A DNA stretch of 64,000 bases from Chitinophaga agrisoli. GTDB lineage: Bacteria > Bacteroidota > Bacteroidia > Chitinophagales > Chitinophagaceae. The DNA lies in assembly GCF_008386695.1 (NCBI RefSeq), contig NZ_VUOC01000004.1:1676327-1740326 (forward strand), read 5' to 3'. The position numbers were made by a program, and so were the translations under genes. Position 1 is the first letter of the stretch. Each line of letters opens with the position of its first letter. This document shows positions 26,813 to 36,160 of this stretch, piece after piece. A model generated the notes under the pieces. The model made no database searches and had not been told where the DNA came from. It saw only the letters and a program-made list of their open reading frames with translations.

Positions 26813-27973
26813 ATGCTGAAACGACTGTTATCTCCTTTATACGAATTCCTGAAAGATAGCCGCGCGGTAGGCATCGTGTTGCTGGTATGTACCATTCTTT
26901 CATTAGTAGCAGCCAACTCACCATACCAGGCTGGTTATGCGCAGTTCTGGGAAACTGCCATCCACACCCCGGAGGGCTGGCATCTCCCCCATTCCCTCCT
27001 GCACTGGATCAATGATGGGTTGATGGTATTTTTCTTCTTCCTGGTAGGCATGGAGATAAAGCGGGAACTGACCGTTGGTGAGCTGTCCACTATCCGTAAA
27101 TCCCTGTTGCCTGTATTAGCCGCCCTGGGTGGAATGTTATGTCCTGCCCTCATATTCGCCATCTTTAACGCAGGCACCCCGCATGCGCATGGCTGGGGTA
27201 TCCCCATGGCCACAGATATTGCCTTTTCCCTGGGTATCCTTTCTTTGCTGGGCAAACGGGTACCGGTAACCTTAAAGATCTTCCTGATGGCGCTGGCTAT
27301 TATAGATGACCTGGGCGCCATTCTGGCCATCGCCGTATTTTACACGGCTACCCTGCAGTTAATGTGGCTCCTGGCAGCCGCCGGCGTGATGGTAGCGCTG
27401 GTGCTGCTGAACCGCTTTAAAGTGCAGCGGCTTGTCCTTTATTTTATCCCCGGCCTGGTATTATGGTATTGCATTTACAACTCAGGTATCCATGCCACCG
27501 TTGCGGGCGTACTCGTAGCATTTTGTATACCTCTTACAAAGATTGCAGACCTTATTCATAACCTGCATGACCCGGTGAACTTTATAGTGATGCCCATCTT
27601 TGCCCTGGCTAATACAGCTATCGTATTTCCACCGGACCCGCTGCTGGCATTTACCAGTGATGTCAGCTACGGCATCCTCGCCGGCCTGGTGCTGGGCAAA
27701 CCCCTGGGCATTTTCCTGTTCTCCTTCATAGCCGCTAAGTTAAAACTGGCCGCCCTGCCGCATCATACCACCTGGGCACAGCTATTGGGCGCCGGGTTGA
27801 TAGCAGGCATCGGCTTCACCATGTCCATTTTCATCTCCACCCTCGCATATAAGGAACCGGAACTGCAGATCATCTCAAAGATGTCCGTTATAGCTGCGTC
27901 TCTGTTAGCCGGCATCGCAGGCTATATCTACCTGAAAATAGTGAGGCCGCGCTACCCATTAACCAGTAATTAA
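26813..27973 (+). CDS. nhaA: Na+/H+ antiporter NhaA
   Basis: 386 residues with eleven to twelve membrane helices, normal for NhaA. It exports Na+ in exchange for H+ across the inner membrane, for pH and sodium homeostasis. The ion-binding aspartate pair is in AIIDDLGAILAIAVFY (about residues 162-177), and FFLVGMEIKRELTVGE (about 72-87) and SGIHATVAGVLVAF are family signatures. It stands alone after the OstA-like terminator. Confidence 0.95.
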   Translation: MLKRLLSPLYEFLKDSRAVGIVLLVCTILSLVAANSPYQAGYAQFWETAIHTPEGWHLPHSLLHWINDGLMVFFFFLVGMEIKRELTVGELSTIRKSLLPVLAALGGMLCPALIFAIFNAGTPHAHGWGIPMATDIAFSLGILSLLGKRVPVTLKIFLMALAIIDDLGAILAIAVFYTATLQLMWLLAAAGVMVALVLLNRFKVQRLVLYFIPGLVLWYCIYNSGIHATVAGVLVAFCIPLTKIADLIHNLHDPVNFIVMPIFALANTAIVFPPDPLLAFTSDVSYGILAGLVLGKPLGIFLFSFIAAKLKLAALPHHTTWAQLLGAGLIAGIGFTMSIFISTLAYKEPELQIISKMSVIAASLLAGIAGYIYLKIVRPRYPLTSN

Positions 27974-28114
27974 GCGTGGAAGCACCCAATAAATTATTCG
28001 TAAAGTATAATTTTAATATCTTGGCATCGTTATTGTGAAATATCCTTTACCGCCATGAACAAGGGAGTAATAACAGAATCTTTAAGGGACGAACAATTAT
28101 ACTGGAAAAGAAAA

Positions 28115-28579
28115 ATGTACCGGCAGCTCATATTGCTTACCATCATCTTTACAGCAGGAATGTACCAACTTAAAGCACAAACAAAAGGCAATCCGCAGGT
28201 AGGCGTCCGTTTAGGTCAGCCCTTAGGCGCTACCGCCCGCTACTTCTTCAACGATGCCGATGCCGTAGAAGGCATTGCCGGCGTTTACAACGAAACTTTC
28301 ACTGTCACCGGTTTATATGAACATCACTTCGATCTGTCGGCGCTTACGGTGCCCGGCTTCGCCTGGTATGTAGGCGGCGGCGCTCATATGGGCGTGCGTA
28401 AGTATGAAGGTAACACCAGGTTCATAGCCGGTTTTGATGGTATCATTGGCCTGGATTATACCTTTCAAAAGATACCGTTGAACCTTAGTCTCGATTGGAA
28501 GCCGGCGGTGCATTTTTCCACCCCTTCGGATCTGGCCTCCTTTGCAGTATCTGCCCGGTATATCATCAACAGGAAATAG
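28115..28579 (+). CDS. Small outer membrane beta-barrel-like protein
   Basis: 154 residues. ATG 28115 is chosen because it starts a signal peptide (MYRQLILLTIIFTAGMYQLKAQ) and GGAAAAG sits just upstream; the frame extends 20 codons further without a good signal. Beta-rich strips with alternating glycine and aromatics (GVRLGQPLGATARYFF, AWYVGGGAHMGVRKYEG, DGIIGLDYTFQKIPLNLSLD) suggest a small barrel. It is a paralogue of the next gene. Function unknown. Confidence 0.7.
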   Translation: MYRQLILLTIIFTAGMYQLKAQTKGNPQVGVRLGQPLGATARYFFNDADAVEGIAGVYNETFTVTGLYEHHFDLSALTVPGFAWYVGGGAHMGVRKYEGNTRFIAGFDGIIGLDYTFQKIPLNLSLDWKPAVHFSTPSDLASFAVSARYIINRK

Positions 28580-28656
28580 ATTGACAAAATAAAACCATAT
28601 AAAACCGCCGGGAAGTAGCAATACAACCTGGTTAAACAAAAAACAAAAAAATACCA

Positions 28657-29181
28657 ATGAAAAAAGCGGCATTAGTATTAGGCCTGGTGGCCATGCTGGC
28701 AGTGCAGGCAAATGCACAGAAATTAAGAGGGGGCGGAGCTCCTGCTAACTATGAAACCGCCATCGGTATCAGGATGAACCCCTGGCTGGTGGGCTTTACT
28801 ATTAAGCATTTCATTTCCGGCCCCCACGCTATCGAAGGTCTGGCTTACACCAACTTCAATAACAGGGGCAACGTTACTTTTACAGGGCTGTACGAATACC
28901 ACTGGAATGTATTTGGCAAGCCTGAATTCCTGATGTACGCAGGCGGTGGCGCCCACGTAGGCATTTATGACCGCCGCGATTATGATTATGACCGTTGGCT
29001 GCATGACAACAAGAACACCTATGTAACAGCCGGCCTGGATGGTATCATTGGCGTGGAATACACGTTCAAAAAGATCCCGCTAAGCGTGAGCGCTGACCTG
29101 AAGCCTTACTTTAACTTCTCCGGCGGCACCCACTTCTTAGGCGAAGAGATCGGTGGCGCATCTGCACGGTATACTTTCTAA
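28657..29181 (+). CDS. Small outer membrane beta-barrel-like protein, paralogue of the preceding gene
   Basis: 174 residues with signal peptide (about 1-20, ending ANAQ). It shares strips with its neighbour: GLYEYHWNVF, MYAGGGAHVGIYD, AGLDGIIGVEYTFKKIPLSVSADLKP. A terminal aromatic (YTF) fits outer membrane insertion. Tandem duplication produced the pair; this copy has an Asp/Arg/Tyr-rich loop (about 107-123) not seen in the other. Followed by a strong terminator. Confidence 0.72.
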   Translation: MKKAALVLGLVAMLAVQANAQKLRGGGAPANYETAIGIRMNPWLVGFTIKHFISGPHAIEGLAYTNFNNRGNVTFTGLYEYHWNVFGKPEFLMYAGGGAHVGIYDRRDYDYDRWLHDNKNTYVTAGLDGIIGVEYTFKKIPLSVSADLKPYFNFSGGTHFLGEEIGGASARYTF

Positions 29182-29233
29182 CCCATTATAATAGCCGCTG
29201 GTGCAAGCCGGCGACGAACCATTACTTTCTATG

Positions 29234-29258
29234 CCCCGGCCATTGGCCGGGGTTTTTT
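29234..29258 (+). terminator. Terminator after the paired barrel genes
   Basis: CCCCGGCC (29234-29241) and GGCCGGGG (29245-29252) with a 3-base loop, followed by six T. Confidence 0.92.
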
Positions 29259-29307
29259 ATTGATCAAAACTTTTCCTGTATTTTTATACACTGTCCATTT
29301 TGGCCTT

Positions 29308-30834
29308 ATGAAGATTTTCACCGCCACCCAGATCCGTGAAGCAGACGCTTATACGATCCAGCATGAGCCCGTCAGCAGCCTCCAGTTAATGGAAAGGGCA
29401 GCCAATGCCTGCGCACAATGGCTATTCCGGCATTTTGAGGCGGATAGGCCCTTTTATATCTTCTGCGGCATGGGCAATAATGGGGGCGATGGCCTGGTCA
29501 TTACCCGCCTGCTACACGATAAAGGGTATAACGCCACCGCATGTATCATACATCATAGCACCAAGGCCTCCCCGGACCATACCGCTAATCGCGAAGCCCT
29601 GGAACAGCAATACCCGCAAAGTATATACGATATTCACGCCCTGGCTGACTTTCCCACCTTACCGGCCGGCAGCATTGTCATAGACGCCCTGTTTGGAACA
29701 GGCCTGCGCAGCGCCGTAGAGGGCTGGATGGCAGGCCTCATACACCGTATTAACGACCTGCAGGCCCGTCACACGGTCATCGCCATAGACCTCCCCTCCG
29801 GCCTCCTGGCAGACGCCTCCTCCGCCCGTATGCCGGTGGTAAATGCCCATCATACCCTCAGCTTTGAAGTGTACAAACTGGCCTTTATGATGCCGGAGAA
29901 CGCCGCCAGGGTAGGTCAGCTGCATATATTGCCCATCGGGCTGCACCCGGACTATATGGCCCGTACGCCCACGCGTTTCCATGTAACGGACGCCCATATG
30001 ATGCGCACTATCTATCAGCCCCGCCAGCCCTTTGCGCATAAAGGCACCTATGGCCATGCCCTGCTGATAGCCGGCAGCTATGGCAAGATAGGCGCCGCCG
30101 TACTAAGCGCCAAAGCCTGCCTGCATAGCGGCGTAGGATTGCTGACCTGTTATGTACCACAATGCGGCTACCAGATCATGCAGATCAGCGCCCCCGCTGC
30201 CATGTGCATCACAGACCCGCAGGAAACCCATAGCAGCCATTTTCACGAAACGCAGCCCCATACGCCCGCCCTGCACCAGTTCAGGGCCATTGGTATAGGG
30301 CCCGGCCTGGGCACGGCTACGCCTACTGCAAAAGCCCTGGAGCTGCTGCTGGACCAGTACCGTCAACCCATGGTCATCGATGCGGATGCCCTTAATATCA
30401 TCGCCGCCTACCCTTTCCTCCTGTCCCGGATCCCGCACGGGTCGGTGCTAACGCCCCATCCCAAGGAGTTCGAAAGGCTGTTTGGCAGTACGGAAAATGA
30501 TTTTGCCCGGCTGGAGCTGCTCTCTGAGCAGGCCATCAACCTCCAGCTATACCTGTTGCTAAAAGGCCGCTTTACGGCCATTGCCTGCCCGGATGGGTCA
30601 GTGTACTTTAATTCCACCGGTAACCCCGGTATGGCTACCGGCGGCAGCGGAGACGTGCTCACCGGCATACTCACCGCCCTGCTGGCCCAGGGTTACGCCC
30701 CAAAAGCAGCCGTACTATTGGGCGCATACCTGCACGGGCTCGCAGGGGATATTGCCGCCGCCCGCATGTCGCAGGAGGCCATGACAGCAGAGAGTATTAT
30801 TGATTGTTTGGGGCCCGCGTTCCTGCAACTTTAA
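29308..30834 (+). CDS. nnr: Bifunctional NAD(P)H-hydrate epimerase / ADP-dependent dehydratase
   Basis: 508 residues from ATG 29308 (MKIFTATQIREADAYTI), the normal N-terminus; a frame extension of 16 codons is unlikely. The N-terminal YjeF_N epimerase domain carries FCGMGNNGGDGLV (about 50-62). The C-terminal ribokinase-like dehydratase domain carries HALLIAGSYGKIGAA, VLTPHPKEFERLFG and the nucleotide-binding MATGGSGDVLTGIL (about 442-455). Together they repair hydrated NAD(P)H in the cytoplasm. Domain order and length are standard. Confidence 0.95.
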   Translation: MKIFTATQIREADAYTIQHEPVSSLQLMERAANACAQWLFRHFEADRPFYIFCGMGNNGGDGLVITRLLHDKGYNATACIIHHSTKASPDHTANREALEQQYPQSIYDIHALADFPTLPAGSIVIDALFGTGLRSAVEGWMAGLIHRINDLQARHTVIAIDLPSGLLADASSARMPVVNAHHTLSFEVYKLAFMMPENAARVGQLHILPIGLHPDYMARTPTRFHVTDAHMMRTIYQPRQPFAHKGTYGHALLIAGSYGKIGAAVLSAKACLHSGVGLLTCYVPQCGYQIMQISAPAAMCITDPQETHSSHFHETQPHTPALHQFRAIGIGPGLGTATPTAKALELLLDQYRQPMVIDADALNIIAAYPFLLSRIPHGSVLTPHPKEFERLFGSTENDFARLELLSEQAINLQLYLLLKGRFTAIACPDGSVYFNSTGNPGMATGGSGDVLTGILTALLAQGYAPKAAVLLGAYLHGLAGDIAAARMSQEAMTAESIIDCLGPAFLQL

Positions 30835-30984
30835 GCCCGCAAAGCTGATATGATTACCGGCCCGACACCCGGAATCCGCTATGGATAAGGCCTGGCGCTA
30901 TTATCCTTATTTCTGGATTCTCATTAGCAAAATAAGTTTGGAAACATTATTTTTGTCAACCTTGTATATTTTAAAATCGCTTAT

Positions 30985-33186
30985 ATGAGTATAGTGTACC
31001 TCGTTCCATGTTTTGGATTAATTGCTTTACTGTTCACTGCTATCCGAAGCGCCTGGGTTGTACGCCAGGACGCCGGCAACGAAAGGATGTCGGTAATCGC
31101 TAAACACATCGCAGAAGGAGCGATGGCATTCCTGAAAGCTGAATACAAAATCCTTACTTATTTCGTAATTATTGCTGCATTACTGCTGGGGTATATGGGT
31201 GCTTCCCATGAAAACTCTGACTGGACCATTGCCCTTGCTTTTATCATAGGCGCCGTGTTCTCCGCCACCGCCGGTTTTATCGGCATGCGTATAGCCACTA
31301 AAGCGAACGTACGTACCGCACAGGCAGCACGTAGCAGCCTGGCCAAAGCCCTGCAGGTATCCTTTACCGGTGGCTCCGTAATGGGTATGGGTGTTGCCGG
31401 CCTGGCCGTACTGGGCCTGGGCAGCCTCTTTATCCTGCTCAAGACCTATTTTGGCGCAGAAGCCCATACACCGGAAATGATCAAGACCATCGAAGTGCTT
31501 ACCGGCTTTTCCCTGGGTGCTGAAAGCATCGCCCTGTTTGCCCGTGTAGGCGGCGGTATCTATACCAAAGCGGCCGATGTAGGCGCTGACCTGGTAGGTA
31601 AAGTGGAAGCAGGCATCCCGGAGGATGATCCGCGTAACCCCGCTACCATTGCAGACAACGTAGGCGATAACGTGGGCGACGTAGCCGGTATGGGCGCTGA
31701 CCTTTTCGGCTCTTATGTGGCCACCGTGCTTGCTACCATGGTATTAGGCGCTGAAACAATGTCTACAGATAACTTTGGCGGCCAGGCCCCTATCCTGCTG
31801 CCGATGGTGATCGCAGGCATGGGCATCATCCTCTCTATGATCGGTACCCTCTTTGTACGTATCAGCGAAAGCTCCGTACATGGCACCAGCGTGGTGCAGA
31901 ATGCACTTAACCTCGGTAACTGGGGCTCTATCGTACTTACCGCCATTGTTTCCTATTTCCTGGTACAATGGATCCTGCCCGATACCATGAACCTCCGTGG
32001 TCATGAGTTCACCAAAAATGGCGTATTTGGCGCTATCATGGTAGGCCTGGTAGTAGGTACCCTTATGAGCATCATCACAGAATATTATACGGCTATGGGC
32101 AAACGTCCCGTACGCTCTATCATACGCCAGTCCTCTACCGGCCACGCCACTAACATCATCGGCGGCCTGTCCGTAGGGATGGAATCCACCATGCTGCCCA
32201 TCCTGGTGCTGGCTGGCGGTATCTATGGCTCCTTTGCCCTGGCTGGTTTATACGGTGTGGCCATTGCCGCCGCCGGTATGATGGCTACCACCGCCATGCA
32301 GCTGGCTATTGACGCCTTCGGCCCCATTGCGGATAACGCAGGCGGTATTGCCGAAATGAGCGAACTGCCCAAAGATGTACGCGAAAAAACAGATATCCTG
32401 GATGCTGTAGGTAACACCACAGCCGCTACCGGTAAAGGCTTTGCCATCGCATCTGCCGCTCTTACCGCCCTGGCCCTGTTTGCTGCCTTTGTAGGCGTTG
32501 CCCACATCAACAGCATCGATATTTATAAGGCAAACGTACTGGCCGGCCTGTTCGTAGGCGGTATGATCCCCTTCATCTTCTCCTCCCTGGCAATTGCCGC
32601 CGTAGGCCGCGCTGCTATGGCCATGGTAGAAGAGGTTCGCCGCCAGTTCCGCGAGATCCCCGGCATTATGGAAGGCAAGGCAGAACCGGAATATGAGAAA
32701 TGCGTGGCCATCTCCACCAAAGCCTCTATCCGCGAAATGCTGCTGCCCGGCGCTATCGCCCTTATCATGCCCCTGCTGGTAGGCTTTATCTTTGGCCCCG
32801 AAGTATTGGGTGGTATGCTGGCTGGCGCTACCGTAAGCGGCGTACTGATGGGTATGTTCCAGAACAACGCCGGTGGCGCCTGGGATAACGCAAAGAAATC
32901 CTTCGAGAAAGGCGTAGAGATCAACGGCGAAACCTATTACAAGAAATCTGAGCCGCATAAAGCATCCGTAACCGGCGATACCGTAGGTGATCCGTTTAAA
33001 GATACTTCCGGTCCTTCTATGAACATCCTTATCAAACTGATGTCCATCGTTTCACTGGTAATTGCGCCCACGCTGGCACAGATCCATGGTACTGCGGATA
33101 ATACTGCGGCTGCTAAGAAAGCCCCGGCTACAGAGCAGGTAACCAAAATGGAAAAGAAAGACAACACCCTGATCGTAAAGAAATAG
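30985..33186 (+). CDS. hppA: Membrane-bound ion-translocating pyrophosphatase, K+-dependent type
   Basis: 733 residues with about sixteen membrane helices. It couples pyrophosphate hydrolysis to H+ or Na+ pumping. The PPi-binding strip [19 protein letters not shown] lies near residues 213-231. At the K+ switch the sequence reads [10 protein letters not shown] with alanine rather than lysine, the K+-dependent type. Which ion is pumped cannot be settled by eye. A -7-like TATTTTTG lies at 30948-30955, about 30 bases before the start. A large hairpin follows the gene. Confidence 0.95.
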   Translation: MSIVYLVPCFGLIALLFTAIRSAWVVRQDAGNERMSVIAKHIAEGAMAFLKAEYKILTYFVIIAALLLGYMGASHENSDWTIALAFIIGAVFSATAGFIGMRIATKANVRTAQAARSSLAKALQVSFTGGSVMGMGVAGLAVLGLGSLFILLKTYFGAEAHTPEMIKTIEVLTGFSLGAESIALFARVGGGIYTKAADVGADLVGKVEAGIPEDDPRNPATIADNVGDNVGDVAGMGADLFGSYVATVLATMVLGAETMSTDNFGGQAPILLPMVIAGMGIILSMIGTLFVRISESSVHGTSVVQNALNLGNWGSIVLTAIVSYFLVQWILPDTMNLRGHEFTKNGVFGAIMVGLVVGTLMSIITEYYTAMGKRPVRSIIRQSSTGHATNIIGGLSVGMESTMLPILVLAGGIYGSFALAGLYGVAIAAAGMMATTAMQLAIDAFGPIADNAGGIAEMSELPKDVREKTDILDAVGNTTAATGKGFAIASAALTALALFAAFVGVAHINSIDIYKANVLAGLFVGGMIPFIFSSLAIAAVGRAAMAMVEEVRRQFREIPGIMEGKAEPEYEKCVAISTKASIREMLLPGAIALIMPLLVGFIFGPEVLGGMLAGATVSGVLMGMFQNNAGGAWDNAKKSFEKGVEINGETYYKKSEPHKASVTGDTVGDPFKDTSGPSMNILIKLMSIVSLVIAPTLAQIHGTADNTAAAKKAPATEQVTKMEKKDNTLIVKK

Positions 33187-33203
33187 TTCCGCTATATTAA
33201 TTG

Positions 33204-33276
33204 GCTAAAATGCCCATGTACTGCATTAAAGGATACCGGACCTCCCGTCTATCCGTCAGCACATGGGCATTTTAGC
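33204..33276 (+). terminator. Long-loop hairpin after hppA
   Basis: Perfect 16-bp arms (33204-33219 and 33261-33276) enclose 41 bases that hold an inner GGATA/TATCC pair. Located 17 bases after the hppA stop. There is no T tract, so it may stabilise the mRNA end rather than act as a classic terminator. Confidence 0.7.
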
Positions 33277-33321
33277 ATCTTAGCGCCTCATCGCGCTATC
33301 GTATTATCCCATTTAATTTCC

Positions 33322-33352
33322 TATCTTTGTACTGTAATTTAATAAATTACAG
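33322..33352 (+). promoter_or_regulatory. rrf2 promoter -7 box and palindromic operator
   Basis: TATCTTTG at 33322-33329 matches the -7 consensus. Directly after it, 33332-33352 is a perfect palindrome of arms CTGTAATTT and AAATTACAG around AAT, ending one base before the start codon. It would cover the transcription start, fitting autorepression by the encoded Rrf2 protein. Confidence 0.8.
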
Positions 33353-33353
33353 A

Positions 33354-33773
33354 ATGATCAAAAGCAAGTTTGCCATATCAGTACATATCTTAACCCTGTT
33401 AAGCACCAGTGAGGAAGAGTGGTTATCGTCCGACTATATAGCCGGTTCCATGAATGCCAATCCAGCCCTGGTGCGGAAAGAGCTGAGCGCCCTGCGCGAA
33501 GCCGGTCTTGTAGAAAGCAAGGAAGGCAAAAGCGGCGGCAGCCGGCTGCGCAAACCCGCCTCCCGCATCCATATGTCAGAGATCTTCCAGGCCGTAAAGG
33601 AAGATCACGTTTTTGGTTTCTCCCCCAACCTCCCCAACCCGGACTGCCCCGTTGGCGCCGGTATCAACAATGCCCTGGATGATCTTTTCACAGAGATCGA
33701 TCAAACTATCTTTAACCGGTTAAAACGCGTTACGCTGGAAACCTTTAGTAAAAATGTAATCGCGCTGAAATAA
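33354..33773 (+). CDS. Rrf2-family transcriptional regulator (YwnA-like, no Fe-S cysteines)
   Basis: 139 residues from ATG 33354 (MIKSKFAISVHILTLL); the frame runs upstream through the operator and cannot start there. A winged helix spans about residues 1-75 with the recognition strip ANPALVRKELSALREAGLV and wing SGGSRL. It lacks the three-cysteine cluster of IscR/NsrR and has a single Cys in NPDCPVGAG, typical of the YwnA subgroup that may sense thiol or other signals. A perfect palindrome upstream is its likely own operator. Targets other than itself are unknown. Confidence 0.88.
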   Translation: MIKSKFAISVHILTLLSTSEEEWLSSDYIAGSMNANPALVRKELSALREAGLVESKEGKSGGSRLRKPASRIHMSEIFQAVKEDHVFGFSPNLPNPDCPVGAGINNALDDLFTEIDQTIFNRLKRVTLETFSKNVIALK

Positions 33774-33876
33774 GGCCGCTCACTTATATATACTTATACC
33801 TATACCCACTTACTTACTTGTACCCGCATACCCAACAGCCCTTCTACAATAAGGACTATCTAATCCGTCATACGTG

Positions 33877-34490
33877 CATCCGGCCGCTGCAGGGATTCAA
33901 AACAAACCCTGGCTGGCGTGCCCCGCTTGACGAAGCCCAATAGCAAAACAACGCCAGTAAGCCCCAGCGCTCAATAGCATTCCACCCACCAGGCGCAGTT
34001 TGTTTTGAACCCTGCAGGAGAGGACTTGCACTAAAAAAGAGGATTTACACCTAAATTAAAATCTGCAATAAGGCCTCCTACACCCACCTTGCAGCCATCC
34101 GGCCGCTGCAGGGATTCAAAACAAACCTTGGCTGGCGTGCCCCGCTTGATGAAGCCCAATAGCAAAACAACGCCGGTACGCCCCTCAGCGCTCAATAGCA
34201 TTCCACCCAGCCAGGCGCAGTTTGTTTTGAACCCTGCAGGAGAGGACTTGCACTAAAGAAGGGGATTTACACCTAAACTAAAATCCGCAATAAGCCTCCT
34301 ACCACCATACGTGCATCCGGCCGCTGCAGGGATTCAAAACAAACCCTGGCTGGCGTGCCCCGCTTGACGAAGCCCAATAGCAAAACAACGCCAGTACGCC
34401 CTCCAGCGCCCAATAGCATTCCACCCAGCCAGGCGCAGTTTGTTTTGAACCCTGCAGGAGAGGACTTGCACTAAAGAAGGGAATTACACC
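33877..34490. repeat. Three tandem ~218-bp units, each with a large hairpin
   Basis: Units start at 33877, 34096 and 34314 (periods 219 and 218) and are nearly identical. Each contains arms CTGCAGGGATTCAAAACAAA and its near-perfect complement about 90 bases later (33887-33907 and 33998-34017 in unit 1). The stem continues through CCTGGCTGG after a small bulge. No protein is encoded. Between hairpins lies a linker with short AGGATTTACACC-like repeats. The array fills the gap between convergent rrf2 and araC. Confidence 0.9.
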
Positions 34491-34566
34491 AAAAGAGAAT
34501 TACATCAAAAAGAGGATTACATCAAAGAATGGAGGTCTACCAAAGACTGGATTTATACAAAAGAAA
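34461..34566. repeat. Six tandem 17-18 bp repeats downstream of araC
   Basis: Six consecutive units of 18, 18, 17, 17, 17 and 17 bases with consensus near GGATTACATCAAAAAGA run up to the araC stop region. The same unit appears in two or three copies in each linker of the 218-bp array, so the larger unit seems to have grown from it. Confidence 0.75.
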
Positions 34567-34589
34567 AGATTCCGCTAATCAACCCATCA

Positions 34590-35591
34590 TCATTTCCTGA
34601 TCTTCCCGGGGCTCACGCCAAACTTCTTACTAAACGCATGACTAAAATGCTGCGGCGAAGAATACCCCAGCTCACCAGCAATTTCAGACAAAGACCGCTG
34701 ATCCTGTTGCAACAGAAATTGCCTCGCCTGCTCTAACCGGTGATCATTCAGATAACCAAACACCGTGTTATTGAACACCTGCTTAAAACCAGATTTCAAC
34801 TTAAACTCGTTCAACCCAGACTGCCGGGATAACTCCCTTAAAGAAGGCGGCTGTTGCACCGCTTTCACCAGCAGATCACGCGCAAACAGGATCTTCTCCC
34901 GGTCTGGCATAGAAAGCGCGCCGGCAGGCAAAACCGTTTCCGTGGTCCGCTCATATTGATCGCATTGCAGCGCCAGCAGCTCCAGCGCCTTGGATTGTAG
35001 GAATAATTTCTTAATACCCCCCTGGAACCGGCAACTTTTGATCTCGTCCAGCACCTTCAGCATCTGCATCGTAATGGGCTGATTATGATCACGGTTGAGG
35101 AACACAGCGCGGTCGCCGGCTACATCCTCGCCCAGGCGGGCCAGCACATGGCCATTATTTTCCGCCAACTCCAGGAAACGCTCTTTAGTAAAGCTGATGG
35201 TCACCACCTCAATGCCATCCTGTTTTTTCAACTGGGCATGTTCACAAAGGTCAGGGTTATATAAAACGTTATGTTCCAGGGAAGTGAACCGGCAGGGAGC
35301 CCGGCCGGGCAGATTGGTAATAAGATCCCCATGCACTACAAAATGCTGGGTCACCATGGTAGGCAGGTCCACCAGCTCTACCGCCACATGCAGGTTCTGA
35401 AAGATCCGTGCATTGCCATAGGAAATATGCAGCCCGTCAAAATACATTTCGCTGAAATCAGCCATCCCAAAATCGTACTGCAGCTGCATCCGCTCCTCTA
35501 TAATGCTGGGGCTCAACAGCTGACGTGCCGATAACATGATCTCTTCACGTAAAAGGACATCCTGGGTGTCGTTGGTAATGACTACGGGCAT
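34590..35591 (-). CDS. AraC-family transcriptional regulator
   Basis: 333 residues from ATG 35591 (MPVVITNDTQDVLL). The C-terminal 100 residues form the double helix-turn-helix: ELSRQSGLNEFKLKSGFKQVF (first) and SEIAGELGYSSPQHFSHAFSKKFGVSPGKIRK (second). The N-terminal 200 residues are a ligand or partner domain of the PchR-like kind often found next to iron-type TonB receptors in Bacteroidota. It diverges from a small gene and a TonB receptor gene, which are its likely targets. Confidence 0.88.
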   Translation of the reverse strand: MPVVITNDTQDVLLREEIMLSARQLLSPSIIEERMQLQYDFGMADFSEMYFDGLHISYGNARIFQNLHVAVELVDLPTMVTQHFVVHGDLITNLPGRAPCRFTSLEHNVLYNPDLCEHAQLKKQDGIEVVTISFTKERFLELAENNGHVLARLGEDVAGDRAVFLNRDHNQPITMQMLKVLDEIKSCRFQGGIKKLFLQSKALELLALQCDQYERTTETVLPAGALSMPDREKILFARDLLVKAVQQPPSLRELSRQSGLNEFKLKSGFKQVFNNTVFGYLNDHRLEQARQFLLQQDQRSLSEIAGELGYSSPQHFSHAFSKKFGVSPGKIRK

Positions 35592-35701
35592 AAAAAATCC
35601 GTTTAATGTAAATTTTAATCCTTTAAATGCAACAGTTATTCGTACGTACAGCCCAATTTTGTACAAAAATATTCCGAAATATTTTAAAAAGGAATGTAAA
35701 C

Positions 35702-35911
35702 ATGATTGGGATCTTCAAAACCAACATTCAAACCTTACACGATAAGAAAAAGGTGATTGGGGAAATACAAGCCAATTTTAGCGTGATGGCCTGCAGTATA
35801 GACATAGAGGACTGCGACCGCGTGTTGCGCATTGTTAGCCAGCAGGTACGGGAAGACGCCATCATGGCCTTTGTAAAACACCTGGGATACCATTGCGATC
35901 CATTGGATTAA
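35702..35911 (+). CDS. Small protein with a ferredoxin-like/HMA-like pattern
   Basis: 69 residues from ATG 35702 (MIGIFKTNIQTLHDKKKVIG). The order of strand, helix, strand (SVMACSIDIEDCDRVLRIV) and a late HLGYHC resemble small ferredoxin-fold heavy-metal-associated proteins, but there is no CXXC. Cysteines at about 43, 50 and 66 could still bind metal. The same kind of gene often sits between AraC and TonB receptors in Bacteroidota. Role unknown; metal-linked function is a guess. Confidence 0.55.
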   Translation: MIGIFKTNIQTLHDKKKVIGEIQANFSVMACSIDIEDCDRVLRIVSQQVREDAIMAFVKHLGYHCDPLD

Positions 35912-36160
35912 ACGCCTTCCGGGTTACGCCAACCTCACATCAGCACCGGCTATATGACGTTATGCTGTTGCAACAACAATGAAATCTGCACATCATTGTC
36001 CTAACTAAATTATCCTTCCTTTAAAAATTTCTTCCGTTTTATAGGGGTACTATCTTTACCCCCCGTCATATATGCGGAAACATCAGAAGAAAATAACGGT
36101 CATCCTAAAATAAAACACTAGGACCGATCGTCTTAGAATGCACATATATATAAATCTTAT

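Noticed and set aside
33877-34490. CRISPR or insertion sequence
   Set aside because: Three tandem hairpin units with no spacers, no transposase and no target-site duplication.
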